Position numbers and translations under genes: made by a program
Assembly (NCBI RefSeq): GCF_900060185.1
Contig: NZ_FIZY01000017.1
Coordinates: forward strand, 29,887-93,886
Origin: Grimontia marina
GTDB lineage: Bacteria > Pseudomonadota > Gammaproteobacteria > Enterobacterales > Vibrionaceae
DNA length: 64,000 nucleotides
Direction of reading: 5' to 3'
Shown: piece by piece, positions 43,679 to 51,265 of the stretch
How the letters are laid out: the number at the start of each line of letters is the position of its first letter
Numbering within the stretch: the stretch's first letter is position 1
The notes under the pieces: generated by a model
Database searches by the model: none
Seen by the model: the letters and a program-made list of their open reading frames with translations, nothing else
Told to the model about the DNA's origin: nothing

Positions 43679-43712
43679 GCATCAGCATCAGGGAATGATC
43701 AAGGAGTACAAG

Positions 43713-44570
43713 ATGGGAAAACACATTCCACCGTTCGATAATCACAACGAACCCGTTATCAACGTCAATGACGATACGACGCCACTGTGTTACTTCAACC
43801 CAGTGAAACTCAAAAATGGTGAGACCTACAGGTACACGCTTGAAGGTTATGAATCTGCCGTCGTGCTGGCAGGCGGTACCTGCAACATCACGGTTGATGG
43901 AGAAACCTTTGAAAGCATCGGTAAACGCGCTTCCGTCTGGGAAGGTGACCCTTCTGCTGTGTATGTTCCTGTCGGTTCAAACGTGACAGTGTCATGTATT
44001 TCAGAAGTCGCAGACGTATTGATCGCAGGTGGACGCTATGAGCCGGAAGAAGGGCAAACCTTCGCGCCATTTGCTATTCAGCCGGAAGAAACTGATAAGG
44101 TACAATACGGCAGCGATGACACCAAGACTCACCGCAAAATTAAACACATCCTTGGACAGAAAAACGCGGATAAACGCGGAAGGCTGCTTGTCAGCGAGTT
44201 ATTTACTGTCGGTGCTGGTGGTTGGTCTGGCTTCCCGCCGCATAAGCACGACGAAGAAAACCCACCGAAAGAAACGCGCTACGAAGAGGTTTACCAATTC
44301 CGTTTCAATCCTGACTTTGGCTTCGGCGCCCAATTTCTTTACGAGCATGAGGATGACTATGGCCCGGTGTATCACGTTCGCACGGGCAGCGTGATTGCCA
44401 TCGACAAAGGTTATCACCCTTCTGTCGCCGCACCGGGTTACGAAATGTATTACTTCACCATCATTGTCGGAGAAAAAAGCAAATCTCTGGTTCAGTACTT
44501 CGACCCTCACCATGAGTATCAGGTACACACGATTCCAGGTATCAAGGACATGGTCGCCAAGTTCAAGTAA
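43713..44570 (+). CDS. Second IolB-like isomerase
   Basis: 285-aa KduI/IolB-fold bicupin. FPPHKHDEENPPKETRYEEV holds the metal-ligand histidines and glutamate and corresponds to the SHKHDRDAPPEETHLEE stretch of iolB; GSVIAIDKGYHPSVAAPGYE aligns with the second cupin. Overall divergence from iolB (29410) is large, so it is not a recent duplicate. The start is ATG 43713 behind AAGGAG. Same predicted reaction as IolB, or the equivalent on a related acid. Confidence 0.85.
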   Translation: MGKHIPPFDNHNEPVINVNDDTTPLCYFNPVKLKNGETYRYTLEGYESAVVLAGGTCNITVDGETFESIGKRASVWEGDPSAVYVPVGSNVTVSCISEVADVLIAGGRYEPEEGQTFAPFAIQPEETDKVQYGSDDTKTHRKIKHILGQKNADKRGRLLVSELFTVGAGGWSGFPPHKHDEENPPKETRYEEVYQFRFNPDFGFGAQFLYEHEDDYGPVYHVRTGSVIAIDKGYHPSVAAPGYEMYYFTIIVGEKSKSLVQYFDPHHEYQVHTIPGIKDMVAKFK

Positions 44571-44610
44571 CGCTTAGGGTTCATTGCCCCTAGTAATAAC
44601 GGAGACAAGA

Positions 44611-45450
44611 ATGCTAGTTACCCTGAATGACCTTATGCCAGAAGCCGCGTCGTCCCAAGGCGCAGTACCTTGTTGTAACGTGTTTGGTATTGAAGAAGCG
44701 CAGGCGATTATCGCAGCCGCTGAGGAACTGAGCCTACCCGCGATCCTCGCTGTGAACAAAGACATGGTGGATCTCGCTGGTGTGGAATCCATGGCAGGCA
44801 TGCTGCTCCCCATGGCACGGGCCAGCTCTGTACCTGTGGTGGTTCACCTCGATCATTGCTACGAAGAAGCCATCGTGTACCGCGCCATTCATGCCGGATT
44901 TAGTTCGGTGATGTTTGATGGTTCACAATTACCTCTCAAAGAAAATATCCGTCGGACAAGAGCGGTGGCTGATGCTGCCCATGCTGTTGGTGTTTCGGTC
45001 GAAGGTGAACTTGGCTCAGTGCCTTATCAGGAAGGCCGTGACCATATCAAATCTGAATTTACCGATCCGGAAGAAGCACATATTTACGCCGAACAAAGCG
45101 GTATTGATGTGCTTGCGATTTCGGTCGGCAATGTCCATCGCATGACAAAGGCCGGTAGCCCAATTAATTTTCCCTTGCTTGATGAGATCGAAGCGGCCAC
45201 CAGCTTGCCTCTGGTGATTCACGGCACCACAGGTATCACTGAAGCTGATCTTCGCGAACTCAAAACACGTCGAATCGGTAAATTCAACGTGGGGACGACG
45301 CTTAGAATGGCCTTTGGCAACGCAATTCGCGGAGCCATGGCAGAAGAACCGAATAAATTTGATAAACAATATTTCGCGGGCAAAGCCATGCCTGCGCTGA
45401 AGCAAGAAGCCATGCGAGTGCTCACGCTCCTGGCAGCAGACAAGGAGTGA
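44611..45450 (+). CDS. Class II aldolase (IolJ-like)
   Basis: 279-aa zinc-dependent aldolase of the fructose-bisphosphate aldolase II family. Zn ligands in VVVHLDHCYEEA, GVSVEGELGSVPYQEG, AISVGNVHRM and VIHGTTGI (usually HGGSG). In iol operons this family (IolJ) splits 2-deoxy-5-keto-gluconate 6-phosphate into DHAP and malonic semialdehyde. ATG 44611 follows CGGAGACAAG. It duplicates the presumed role of the DUF2090 half of the fused IolC. Confidence 0.88.
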   Translation: MLVTLNDLMPEAASSQGAVPCCNVFGIEEAQAIIAAAEELSLPAILAVNKDMVDLAGVESMAGMLLPMARASSVPVVVHLDHCYEEAIVYRAIHAGFSSVMFDGSQLPLKENIRRTRAVADAAHAVGVSVEGELGSVPYQEGRDHIKSEFTDPEEAHIYAEQSGIDVLAISVGNVHRMTKAGSPINFPLLDEIEAATSLPLVIHGTTGITEADLRELKTRRIGKFNVGTTLRMAFGNAIRGAMAEEPNKFDKQYFAGKAMPALKQEAMRVLTLLAADKE

Positions 45451-45452
45451 CG

Positions 45453-46622
45453 ATGAGCAAGGCGTATAAAATGCTCGGACGGCGTTTAAGACTCGGCGTG
45501 ATAGGCGGAGGGCCAGATTCCTTTATCGGTTCCATTCACCGCTCATCTGCCACCATACATGAAGAGTTTGATGTTGTCGCGGGTGTGTTTTCCTCAAACC
45601 CGGAGCGCTCAATTGCTGCTGGTAAATCCATGGGTATCGCGCGTCCTTATGGCGACCCAGATGCCTTGTTTGCCGGAGAAGCTGCGGCGGATGAGCCCAT
45701 AGATGCGCTCGCCATCATGACGCCCAACAACAGTCACTATGAGTTGTCATGCCGCGCATTAGACGCTGGATTCAACGTGTTCTGCGAAAAACCTCTCACC
45801 ATGACTGAAGATGAATCTGCCGACTTGGTTAAGCGGGTTAATGCTTCGGGTAAGCGTTACTGCGTCGCCTACGGCTACAGCGGTTATGCCATGGTGCGTC
45901 AAGCGCGTGAAATGGTGGCGCAGGGTGTGATCGGTGACATCACCATGGTGCAAAGCAATTACGTTCAGGGACACTTGGCAGAGCTGACGGAATCTGAGCT
46001 TGCTGGCTCTAACTGGCATATGAAGCCAGAGCTTGCTGGCCCTTCCTTGATCCTTGGCGATATCGCGACGCATAGCTATCATCTGACCAGCTATGTCGCT
46101 GGTATGGAAGCCAGTTCATTGAGCGCAGACGTAACCGCATTGGTCGATGGACGCACGGCAGATGATTACTGCGGCATATTGCTTCGCTACCCCAATAACG
46201 CACGCGGTATCTTCTGGGTCACACAAGCCGCAGCCGGCGGTGTGCATGGTTTGAGCTTTACCATTTACGGCACCAAAGGTGGCTTGGAATGGCATCAGGA
46301 ACAGCCTAATGAGCTAACAGTCCGCCCTATCGATAAGCCTGCGTATGTGCTGAATAAAGGTGGCAAAGGTCTGTCCGGTGCAGGTGAGCGTGTTTCCCAT
46401 GTCGCTATCGGTCACCCAGAAGGGTATCGCGAGGCATTTGCCAACCTCTACTACGACTTTGCCTCCAACATCGTTGATGATCTGACAGGCGAAACTCCAG
46501 AACCACTGAGTCTGTGGAACCCGACCGTCCAAGACGGTGCATACGGCATGGCGTTTGTTTACGCTGCGGTACGCTCTCGCGACAACGACGGTGAATGGAA
46601 GCCCCTTCGAGACCTCACTTAG
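45453..46622 (+). CDS. Gfo/Idh/MocA oxidoreductase 2 of set B
   Basis: 389-aa oxidoreductase: LRLGVIGGGPDSFIGSIHRS, EKP in VFCEKPLTMTEDESAD, GDIATHSYHLTSYVAGMEAS in the active-site region. The start is ATG 45453 (AAGGAG 5 bases before; GTG 45447 is rejected), 2 bases after the aldolase stop. Last gene of the operon, ending before a strong terminator. Together with the enzyme at 41482 it could interconvert inositol isomers through a keto intermediate, the usual logic for paired dehydrogenases; this is inference. Confidence 0.85.
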   Translation: MSKAYKMLGRRLRLGVIGGGPDSFIGSIHRSSATIHEEFDVVAGVFSSNPERSIAAGKSMGIARPYGDPDALFAGEAAADEPIDALAIMTPNNSHYELSCRALDAGFNVFCEKPLTMTEDESADLVKRVNASGKRYCVAYGYSGYAMVRQAREMVAQGVIGDITMVQSNYVQGHLAELTESELAGSNWHMKPELAGPSLILGDIATHSYHLTSYVAGMEASSLSADVTALVDGRTADDYCGILLRYPNNARGIFWVTQAAAGGVHGLSFTIYGTKGGLEWHQEQPNELTVRPIDKPAYVLNKGGKGLSGAGERVSHVAIGHPEGYREAFANLYYDFASNIVDDLTGETPEPLSLWNPTVQDGAYGMAFVYAAVRSRDNDGEWKPLRDLT

Positions 46623-46652
46623 TTCCATATCAAACACAAACTGTTTAACCTT

Positions 46653-46691
46653 GCGAGCAGGTAGCCAGTCGTCGGTCTGCTCGCTTTTTTT
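46653..46691 (+). terminator. Terminator of the iolD operon
   Basis: GCGAGCAG (46653-46660) pairs with CTGCTCGC (46677-46684), followed by TTTTTTT. Confidence 0.9.
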
Positions 46692-46761
46692 ATCGTATTT
46701 AGAACAGTGAATGTTCCTCTCCCACGATACATTAGCGAAGGACAATACAAGGAGAGATACG

Positions 46762-47130
46762 ATGGATAACAAGAAAGTGGCACTGTTTGGCTGGCATCCG
46801 GATGTGGTTAATTTCGAAAAATGGGGAGGCTCCCCAGAAAAACTCCGCGCAATGCTGGAAAGTGAACAGGCGAAACTCAATAGTGAAGGATACGCCACAG
46901 ACATTCTTTATATCCGCGACGGTGACAGCGCCTATCAAACGGTTGCGGATGCGGTTGCCGAGACGACTTACGACTGCATTTTGATTGGAGCAGGCGTTCG
47001 ACGAGATGAAGAACATTTCCTTGTCTTTGAGAAGCTGGTTAATGCAGTACATGAGCTCGCGCCACATGCGAAAATCTGCTTCAACTCCAATCCAATGGAC
47101 ACCGTAGAAGCGGTTAAACGATGGATTTAA
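46762..47130 (+). CDS. Conserved hypothetical protein
   Basis: 122-aa soluble protein without a recognised domain name. KKVALFGWHPDVVNFEKWGG, then YDCILIGAGVRRDEEHFLVF and KICFNSNPMDTVEAVKRW look like a compact alpha/beta (Rossmann-like) fold, and I recognise the pattern from uncharacterised proteins in many bacteria. The start is ATG 46762 behind AAGGAG. It follows the inositol terminator and is unlikely to belong to that operon. Function unknown. Confidence 0.75.
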   Translation: MDNKKVALFGWHPDVVNFEKWGGSPEKLRAMLESEQAKLNSEGYATDILYIRDGDSAYQTVADAVAETTYDCILIGAGVRRDEEHFLVFEKLVNAVHELAPHAKICFNSNPMDTVEAVKRWI

Positions 47131-47197
47131 CCACCTATGCTAAAGTGACTGAGGCGGCATATACCGCCTCTAGTCGTTAACTGTCATGGAGGACAGC

Positions 47198-47539
47198 ATG
47201 TCGATACGCGCGACCGAAACAGGCTTCAACCCCGAATACAGTGAAGACGCCCCCTCTTTTGAAGATGTCACCGAACAGAAAGGTGTGTCTATTCTTGAGT
47301 TCGGTGCACCTTGGTGTGGACACTGCCAGGCGGCTGAACCTGCGGTAAAAGCCGTGTTGGAATCTGCGTCCTTCCCTCACACCAAAGTTTACGACGGTAA
47401 GGGCAAGCCTTTAGGTCGAGCCTTTAAGGTGAAGCTCTGGCCAACACTGATCCTTCTTCAGGATGGGTTGGAAGTTGACCGCATTGTTCGCCCGATTCAT
47501 GAAGATGAAGTGGAAGATTTGATTTCACAGGCATGCTAA
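47198..47539 (+). CDS. Thioredoxin-like protein
   Basis: 113-aa thioredoxin-fold protein with active site FGAPWCGHCQAAEP. No signal peptide, so cytoplasmic. ATG 47198 is preferred because GGAGG lies 5 bases upstream; ATG 47186 is the alternative. The usual cis-Pro is present in LWPTLILLQDG. A GAGGCGG/CCGCCTC hairpin lies before it (47151-47170). It ends with a 4-base overlap into the convergent kinase/phosphatase gene. Confidence 0.85.
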   Translation: MSIRATETGFNPEYSEDAPSFEDVTEQKGVSILEFGAPWCGHCQAAEPAVKAVLESASFPHTKVYDGKGKPLGRAFKVKLWPTLILLQDGLEVDRIVRPIHEDEVEDLISQAC

Positions 47540-49335
47540 CCGATAAGAAAAATAGACTGCACCAGAACAATCAGGAACAGGATAAGGCTTAGTCCTTTCC
47601 AGAAACGCAACGGGTCGCTTTCTAAAAGCGGCCTGTTTTCATTGGAAGATTTAAACGCAGGGTTAGGTTTCATCAAATCCTGTTCAAATTCTGAAAGCGC
47701 CTGATAGCGGGCTTTCGGGATCGGATGACAGGCTTTTTTGAGCGCTTCATCAAACCAATCCGGCGCGGCAGGACAATAGACCGTTGCTGGCAAATAGTTT
47801 TGACGGTTTGCCGCTCTGGGGTTGGAGGCATTTACTGCTTTGTAAGGTAGATGTCCGGTCAAAAGTTCGTAGACCGTCATACCTAACGAAAATAAGTCAG
47901 AAGAGAAATTGGCTTTGTTGCCTTTGAGGTATTCCGGTGCCGCGTAGTTGAGATCCCCGACTGGGTACCCTTCTTCCTCACTCCCCATTAGCTCTTCCAA
48001 GCCTGCTGATTGTGCTGTGCCGTAGTCAATCAAAGTCACATTCATGTCTTTGTCGACCATGAGATTATCCGGTTTGATATCGCGATGAACCACCGAAAGA
48101 CGTTGAAGCACCCGAACCGCTCGAATAGCCCCTTTTGCCAGTGTACGAACCTGAGTGAGCGTCGGCGTTGGATTATCAATCATCCATTGCCTGAGTGTGA
48201 CACCTTCGATGTAATCGCAGACATGATAGAGGTATGGCGAATAACTCGATGGCGGGTGAATCTTCATCACGCCAGGTGATTTCACCTGTTCGCCAACCCA
48301 TCCTTCCCGGACAAAGCCCGCAAGATAAACCGCATCATCCGCAAAGTTGAGCGATGGCATTTTCAACACATACTGACGGCCATCCAAGTCACTGCGCGTC
48401 AGGTAGATATGGCTCCGGCTTCCGCTGTAAAGCACCCTCGCCACGGTGTAGTGGTCAATCTTCTGTCCTTCTTTCAAAACAGGCGGAATTTTTCTTTCTG
48501 ATAAATCGCGAAGCGCTTCGCCATAGGTCGCAGCGGGAAGCGAATCGACAGCTAACAACAGACAAGTGATGTTGTCATCGCTACCCAGCTTATAGGCGTC
48601 ATCAACAACCGATGCTGCTAAGTGCTCGAGATCAGACGTGGTATCGGAAGCGTAGAGACGTTGGGCGATTTCCCGCTCTGTCATAGTGTCATGAATGCCA
48701 TCTGTCGCGAGAAACAACAGATCACCACGCTCAAGTGCAACGGGCTGATAATCCACATTCAAGTGGCTATCAATACCCAGCGCGCGGGTTAAGTGGTGTT
48801 GGGTTTTACTTTGGTAGTGCCGATGATCCTGCGTAATCTGGGTCAGTCTGTGCTGACGCCAAAGGTAGACGCGGCAATCGCCGACATGAAAAACATGGGC
48901 GGTATTCGATTTCAAAATCACCGAGCAAAAAGCAGCCACCATTGCACTGGCTTGCGTGCCTGCTTGTTGCCCATGATGGTAAAGCCAGTAATTGAGAGAT
49001 TTCATCACCTTTCCAGCGGCATCTTTCACTGGCCAGGTAATCGGCGTGTCTGAGTAGTTGTTGACGAATTCAGTCACCCCCATTTCACTGGCTTTCTGAC
49101 TGACTTCGCTGGTGCTAACACCATCCGCTATCGCCGCTACCACACCTTTGTGTTTTAGCTCGCTTGCCTTTTTTGGCAAGTAAACAGCAAAAGCATCCTG
49201 ATTGGGTGGCTTGCGCCCGGCAACCGAGCTGCCACCTGCACGAACGATCAAACGGGAAGCCGCTTCCTGCGTCTCCCCGTTTACAGTGCCGGCAGCGCCA
49301 TACGACGCTGCCTGTTCATGAAACTCTGGTTTCAT
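47536..49335 (-). CDS. Bifunctional PP2C phosphatase/Ser-Thr protein kinase, membrane-anchored
   Basis: 599-aa fusion. Residues ~25-260: PP2C phosphatase (AIADGVSTSEVSQKASEMGV, FHVGDCRVYLW, FLATDGIHDTM, LGSDDNITCLLL). Residues ~290-555: protein kinase (VLKMP with the ATP-site Lys, VVHRDIKPDNLMVD catalytic loop, IDYGTAQS as a DFG variant, YAAPEYLKG). A single C-terminal helix (~580-598) anchors it to the membrane. It starts 2 bases after the nitrate transporter stop, so translation is probably coupled. Such proteins are found next to nitrate transporters in marine bacteria, and control of nitrate uptake by phosphorylation is a reasonable but unproven role. Confidence 0.88.
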   Translation of the reverse strand: MKPEFHEQAASYGAAGTVNGETQEAASRLIVRAGGSSVAGRKPPNQDAFAVYLPKKASELKHKGVVAAIADGVSTSEVSQKASEMGVTEFVNNYSDTPITWPVKDAAGKVMKSLNYWLYHHGQQAGTQASAMVAAFCSVILKSNTAHVFHVGDCRVYLWRQHRLTQITQDHRHYQSKTQHHLTRALGIDSHLNVDYQPVALERGDLLFLATDGIHDTMTEREIAQRLYASDTTSDLEHLAASVVDDAYKLGSDDNITCLLLAVDSLPAATYGEALRDLSERKIPPVLKEGQKIDHYTVARVLYSGSRSHIYLTRSDLDGRQYVLKMPSLNFADDAVYLAGFVREGWVGEQVKSPGVMKIHPPSSYSPYLYHVCDYIEGVTLRQWMIDNPTPTLTQVRTLAKGAIRAVRVLQRLSVVHRDIKPDNLMVDKDMNVTLIDYGTAQSAGLEELMGSEEEGYPVGDLNYAAPEYLKGNKANFSSDLFSLGMTVYELLTGHLPYKAVNASNPRAANRQNYLPATVYCPAAPDWFDEALKKACHPIPKARYQALSEFEQDLMKPNPAFKSSNENRPLLESDPLRFWKGLSLILFLIVLVQSIFLIG

Positions 49336-49337
49336 AT

Positions 49338-50813
49338 TTATGCTTTCGCCACATCAATCATGGTGATTGAACCATCATCATTCACTTCAACAATCTGGCC
49401 TGACGGCTCCTCCATAAAGAGTAGCGTCACAAAGCCCACAACTGCGGTGCCTGCAATGATGTAGAAGAAAGTGCTGTAATCAACCAGCGACAAAATCGTC
49501 AGATAAGTCACTGCACCCACGTTACCATAAGCACCTGTCATACCTGCGATTTGGCCTGTCATGCGACGCTTGATCAGTGGCACAGCCGCAAATACCGCGC
49601 CTTCACCGGATTGTACGAAGAACGAACAACCCATTGCCGCTACAACCGCCAGCCAAACTGGCCACGCGCTGTCGACTTGACCCATCACGAAGTAACCCAA
49701 TGCCAGGCCCGCAGTGAGGATAAGTAGCGTTGGTTTACGACCGAATTTATCAGACAACCAGCCGCCACCAGGACGTGACATCAGATTCATGAAGGCATAA
49801 GCAGATGCCACCATACCCGCCACGACAGGGGTCAGTTCAAAAGTTTCAGAGAAGAACAGTGGCAGCATTGAAACCACAGCAAGCTCAGAACCAAAGGTCG
49901 CAAAGTACAGCACATTCAGCACAGCAACTTGCTTAAATTGGTAGCGGTGAATTTCTGGCACCTCTTCTTTAAAGACGTGCTTGTTCACTTTCCACACTTG
50001 GGAAGCATCAAACAGGTAGATGCCTGCAAGTACCGCGTAGATGCCGTACACGGCTGCATCAGAGAACATGCCGATACCGCTTGGCGAAAGTTTCCAAGCC
50101 AGCAGTGCCAGTGCGCCGTACATTGGGGTTTTCATGAATAGCAGCAGGTAGAAGTCGCCTTTTGAGGTGACTTCCATGGCGCCGCCATTCTTTGGTTTGT
50201 AGTAGGTTGCACCTTTTGGCGTATCCGTCACGTTGCGATAAAACACGAAAGAGAAAGCCAGGCTCATCAAGCCAGTGATACCCATAGCGTAACGCCAGCC
50301 ATCTTCACCACCGAACATCACAGCCACGGTTGGCAGGGTGAATGCAGCGGCGGCTGAGCCGAAGTTACCCCAACCACCATAGATGCCTTCTGCAGTGCCC
50401 AGTTCATTGTGTGGGAACCACTCAGATACCAGACGGATACCGATAACAAAGCCTGCACCGATGAGACCCAGGGCAAAACGGGCAATGGCAGCCTGAACGA
50501 AGCTATCTGAAAGTGCGAAAACAAAACAAGGGATAGAACAGATAGCGAGCAGTAAGGAGTAGATTAGCCGCGGGCCATATTTATCCGTGAGCATGCCGAT
50601 TAAAACACGCGCTGGAATGGTAAAAGCGACGTTGAGAATAAGCAGAGTTTTAATTTCTGCGGTGGTTAAGCCGAGCGATTCTTTTACCGATTGCAGCAAT
50701 GGCGCAAAGTTAAACCACACCACAAAGGTAATAAAGAATGCGAACCAACTTAAATGGAGAATTTTCATTTTTCCGGTAAAGGAAAATATATTGAACTTGT
50801 CACTCGATGACAT
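49338..50813 (-). CDS. Nitrate/nitrite MFS transporter (NarK/NasA-type)
   Basis: 491-aa, 12-helix major facilitator of the nitrate/nitrite porter family. The nitrate-binding Arg is in GAGFVIGIRLVSEWFP, followed by the Gly-rich nitrate signature GGWGNFGSAAAAF; the second signature is near GMTGAYGNVGAVTYL. The start is ATG 50813; the TTG frame start at 50831 is rejected because it overlaps the SD-like AGAGGA. It sits between nirD and the PP2C/kinase in the assimilation operon, so assimilatory uptake is the likely role. Confidence 0.9.
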   Translation of the reverse strand: MSSSDKFNIFSFTGKMKILHLSWFAFFITFVVWFNFAPLLQSVKESLGLTTAEIKTLLILNVAFTIPARVLIGMLTDKYGPRLIYSLLLAICSIPCFVFALSDSFVQAAIARFALGLIGAGFVIGIRLVSEWFPHNELGTAEGIYGGWGNFGSAAAAFTLPTVAVMFGGEDGWRYAMGITGLMSLAFSFVFYRNVTDTPKGATYYKPKNGGAMEVTSKGDFYLLLFMKTPMYGALALLAWKLSPSGIGMFSDAAVYGIYAVLAGIYLFDASQVWKVNKHVFKEEVPEIHRYQFKQVAVLNVLYFATFGSELAVVSMLPLFFSETFELTPVVAGMVASAYAFMNLMSRPGGGWLSDKFGRKPTLLILTAGLALGYFVMGQVDSAWPVWLAVVAAMGCSFFVQSGEGAVFAAVPLIKRRMTGQIAGMTGAYGNVGAVTYLTILSLVDYSTFFYIIAGTAVVGFVTLLFMEEPSGQIVEVNDDGSITMIDVAKA

Positions 50814-50893
50814 TATTGACTTCCTCTTCAAACAAACAATCCCTGTGCCGCGATGTTTTAATCACAACAAACTTAATTTGAAAATTTTTAACT

Positions 50894-50919
50894 TCCCCTG
50901 ATTGGGTAATCAGGGGAAT
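50894..50919. repeat. Perfect hairpin between nirD and the nitrate transporter gene
   Basis: TTCCCCTGATT and AATCAGGGGAA form an 11-bp perfect stem with a 4-base loop. No T run follows on the minus strand, so it is not a standard terminator. It may stabilise or separate the nirBD transcript from the transporter message. Confidence 0.7.
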
Positions 50920-50925
50920 AAATAT

Positions 50926-51255
50926 TTAAACCAGACTCAGTTGCACAGCACCTTCATGACAACGGACCGGGTAGGTGGTGATCGATACGTTTTCGTCTTC
51001 CAGACAAATACCGCTATCCAAGCAAAAATGCTGTTTATAGAGCGGTGAGGCGATCACTGTTTTGTCACCTATCGAGCCGATCATTCCGCGAGAAAGCACA
51101 TTGGCTTTTCCGATTGGGTCATAATTATCAACGGCATATAGCGAATCTGTTCGGCCACAAAGGAATACCGCCACCTGCTTGTCTTCCAACAACGCGCACA
51201 CGCCGGTGTTTTTGACCAAGTCAGACTTTTCACAAATGGTTTGCCACTGGCTCAT
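50926..51255 (-). CDS. nirD: Nitrite reductase (NADH) small subunit
   Basis: 109-aa Rieske-like small subunit of assimilatory nitrite reductase (WQTICEKSDLVKNTGVCALL, GKANVLSRGMIGSIGDKTVI, SPLYKQHFCLDSGICLED). As in other NirD proteins the Rieske cluster ligands are not all kept. ATG 51255 follows AAGGAGAAAGCA, 10 bases after the nirB stop; the longer frame is rejected. Confidence 0.92.
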   Translation of the reverse strand: MSQWQTICEKSDLVKNTGVCALLEDKQVAVFLCGRTDSLYAVDNYDPIGKANVLSRGMIGSIGDKTVIASPLYKQHFCLDSGICLEDENVSITTYPVRCHEGAVQLSLV

Positions 51256-51265
51256 TGCTTTCTCC

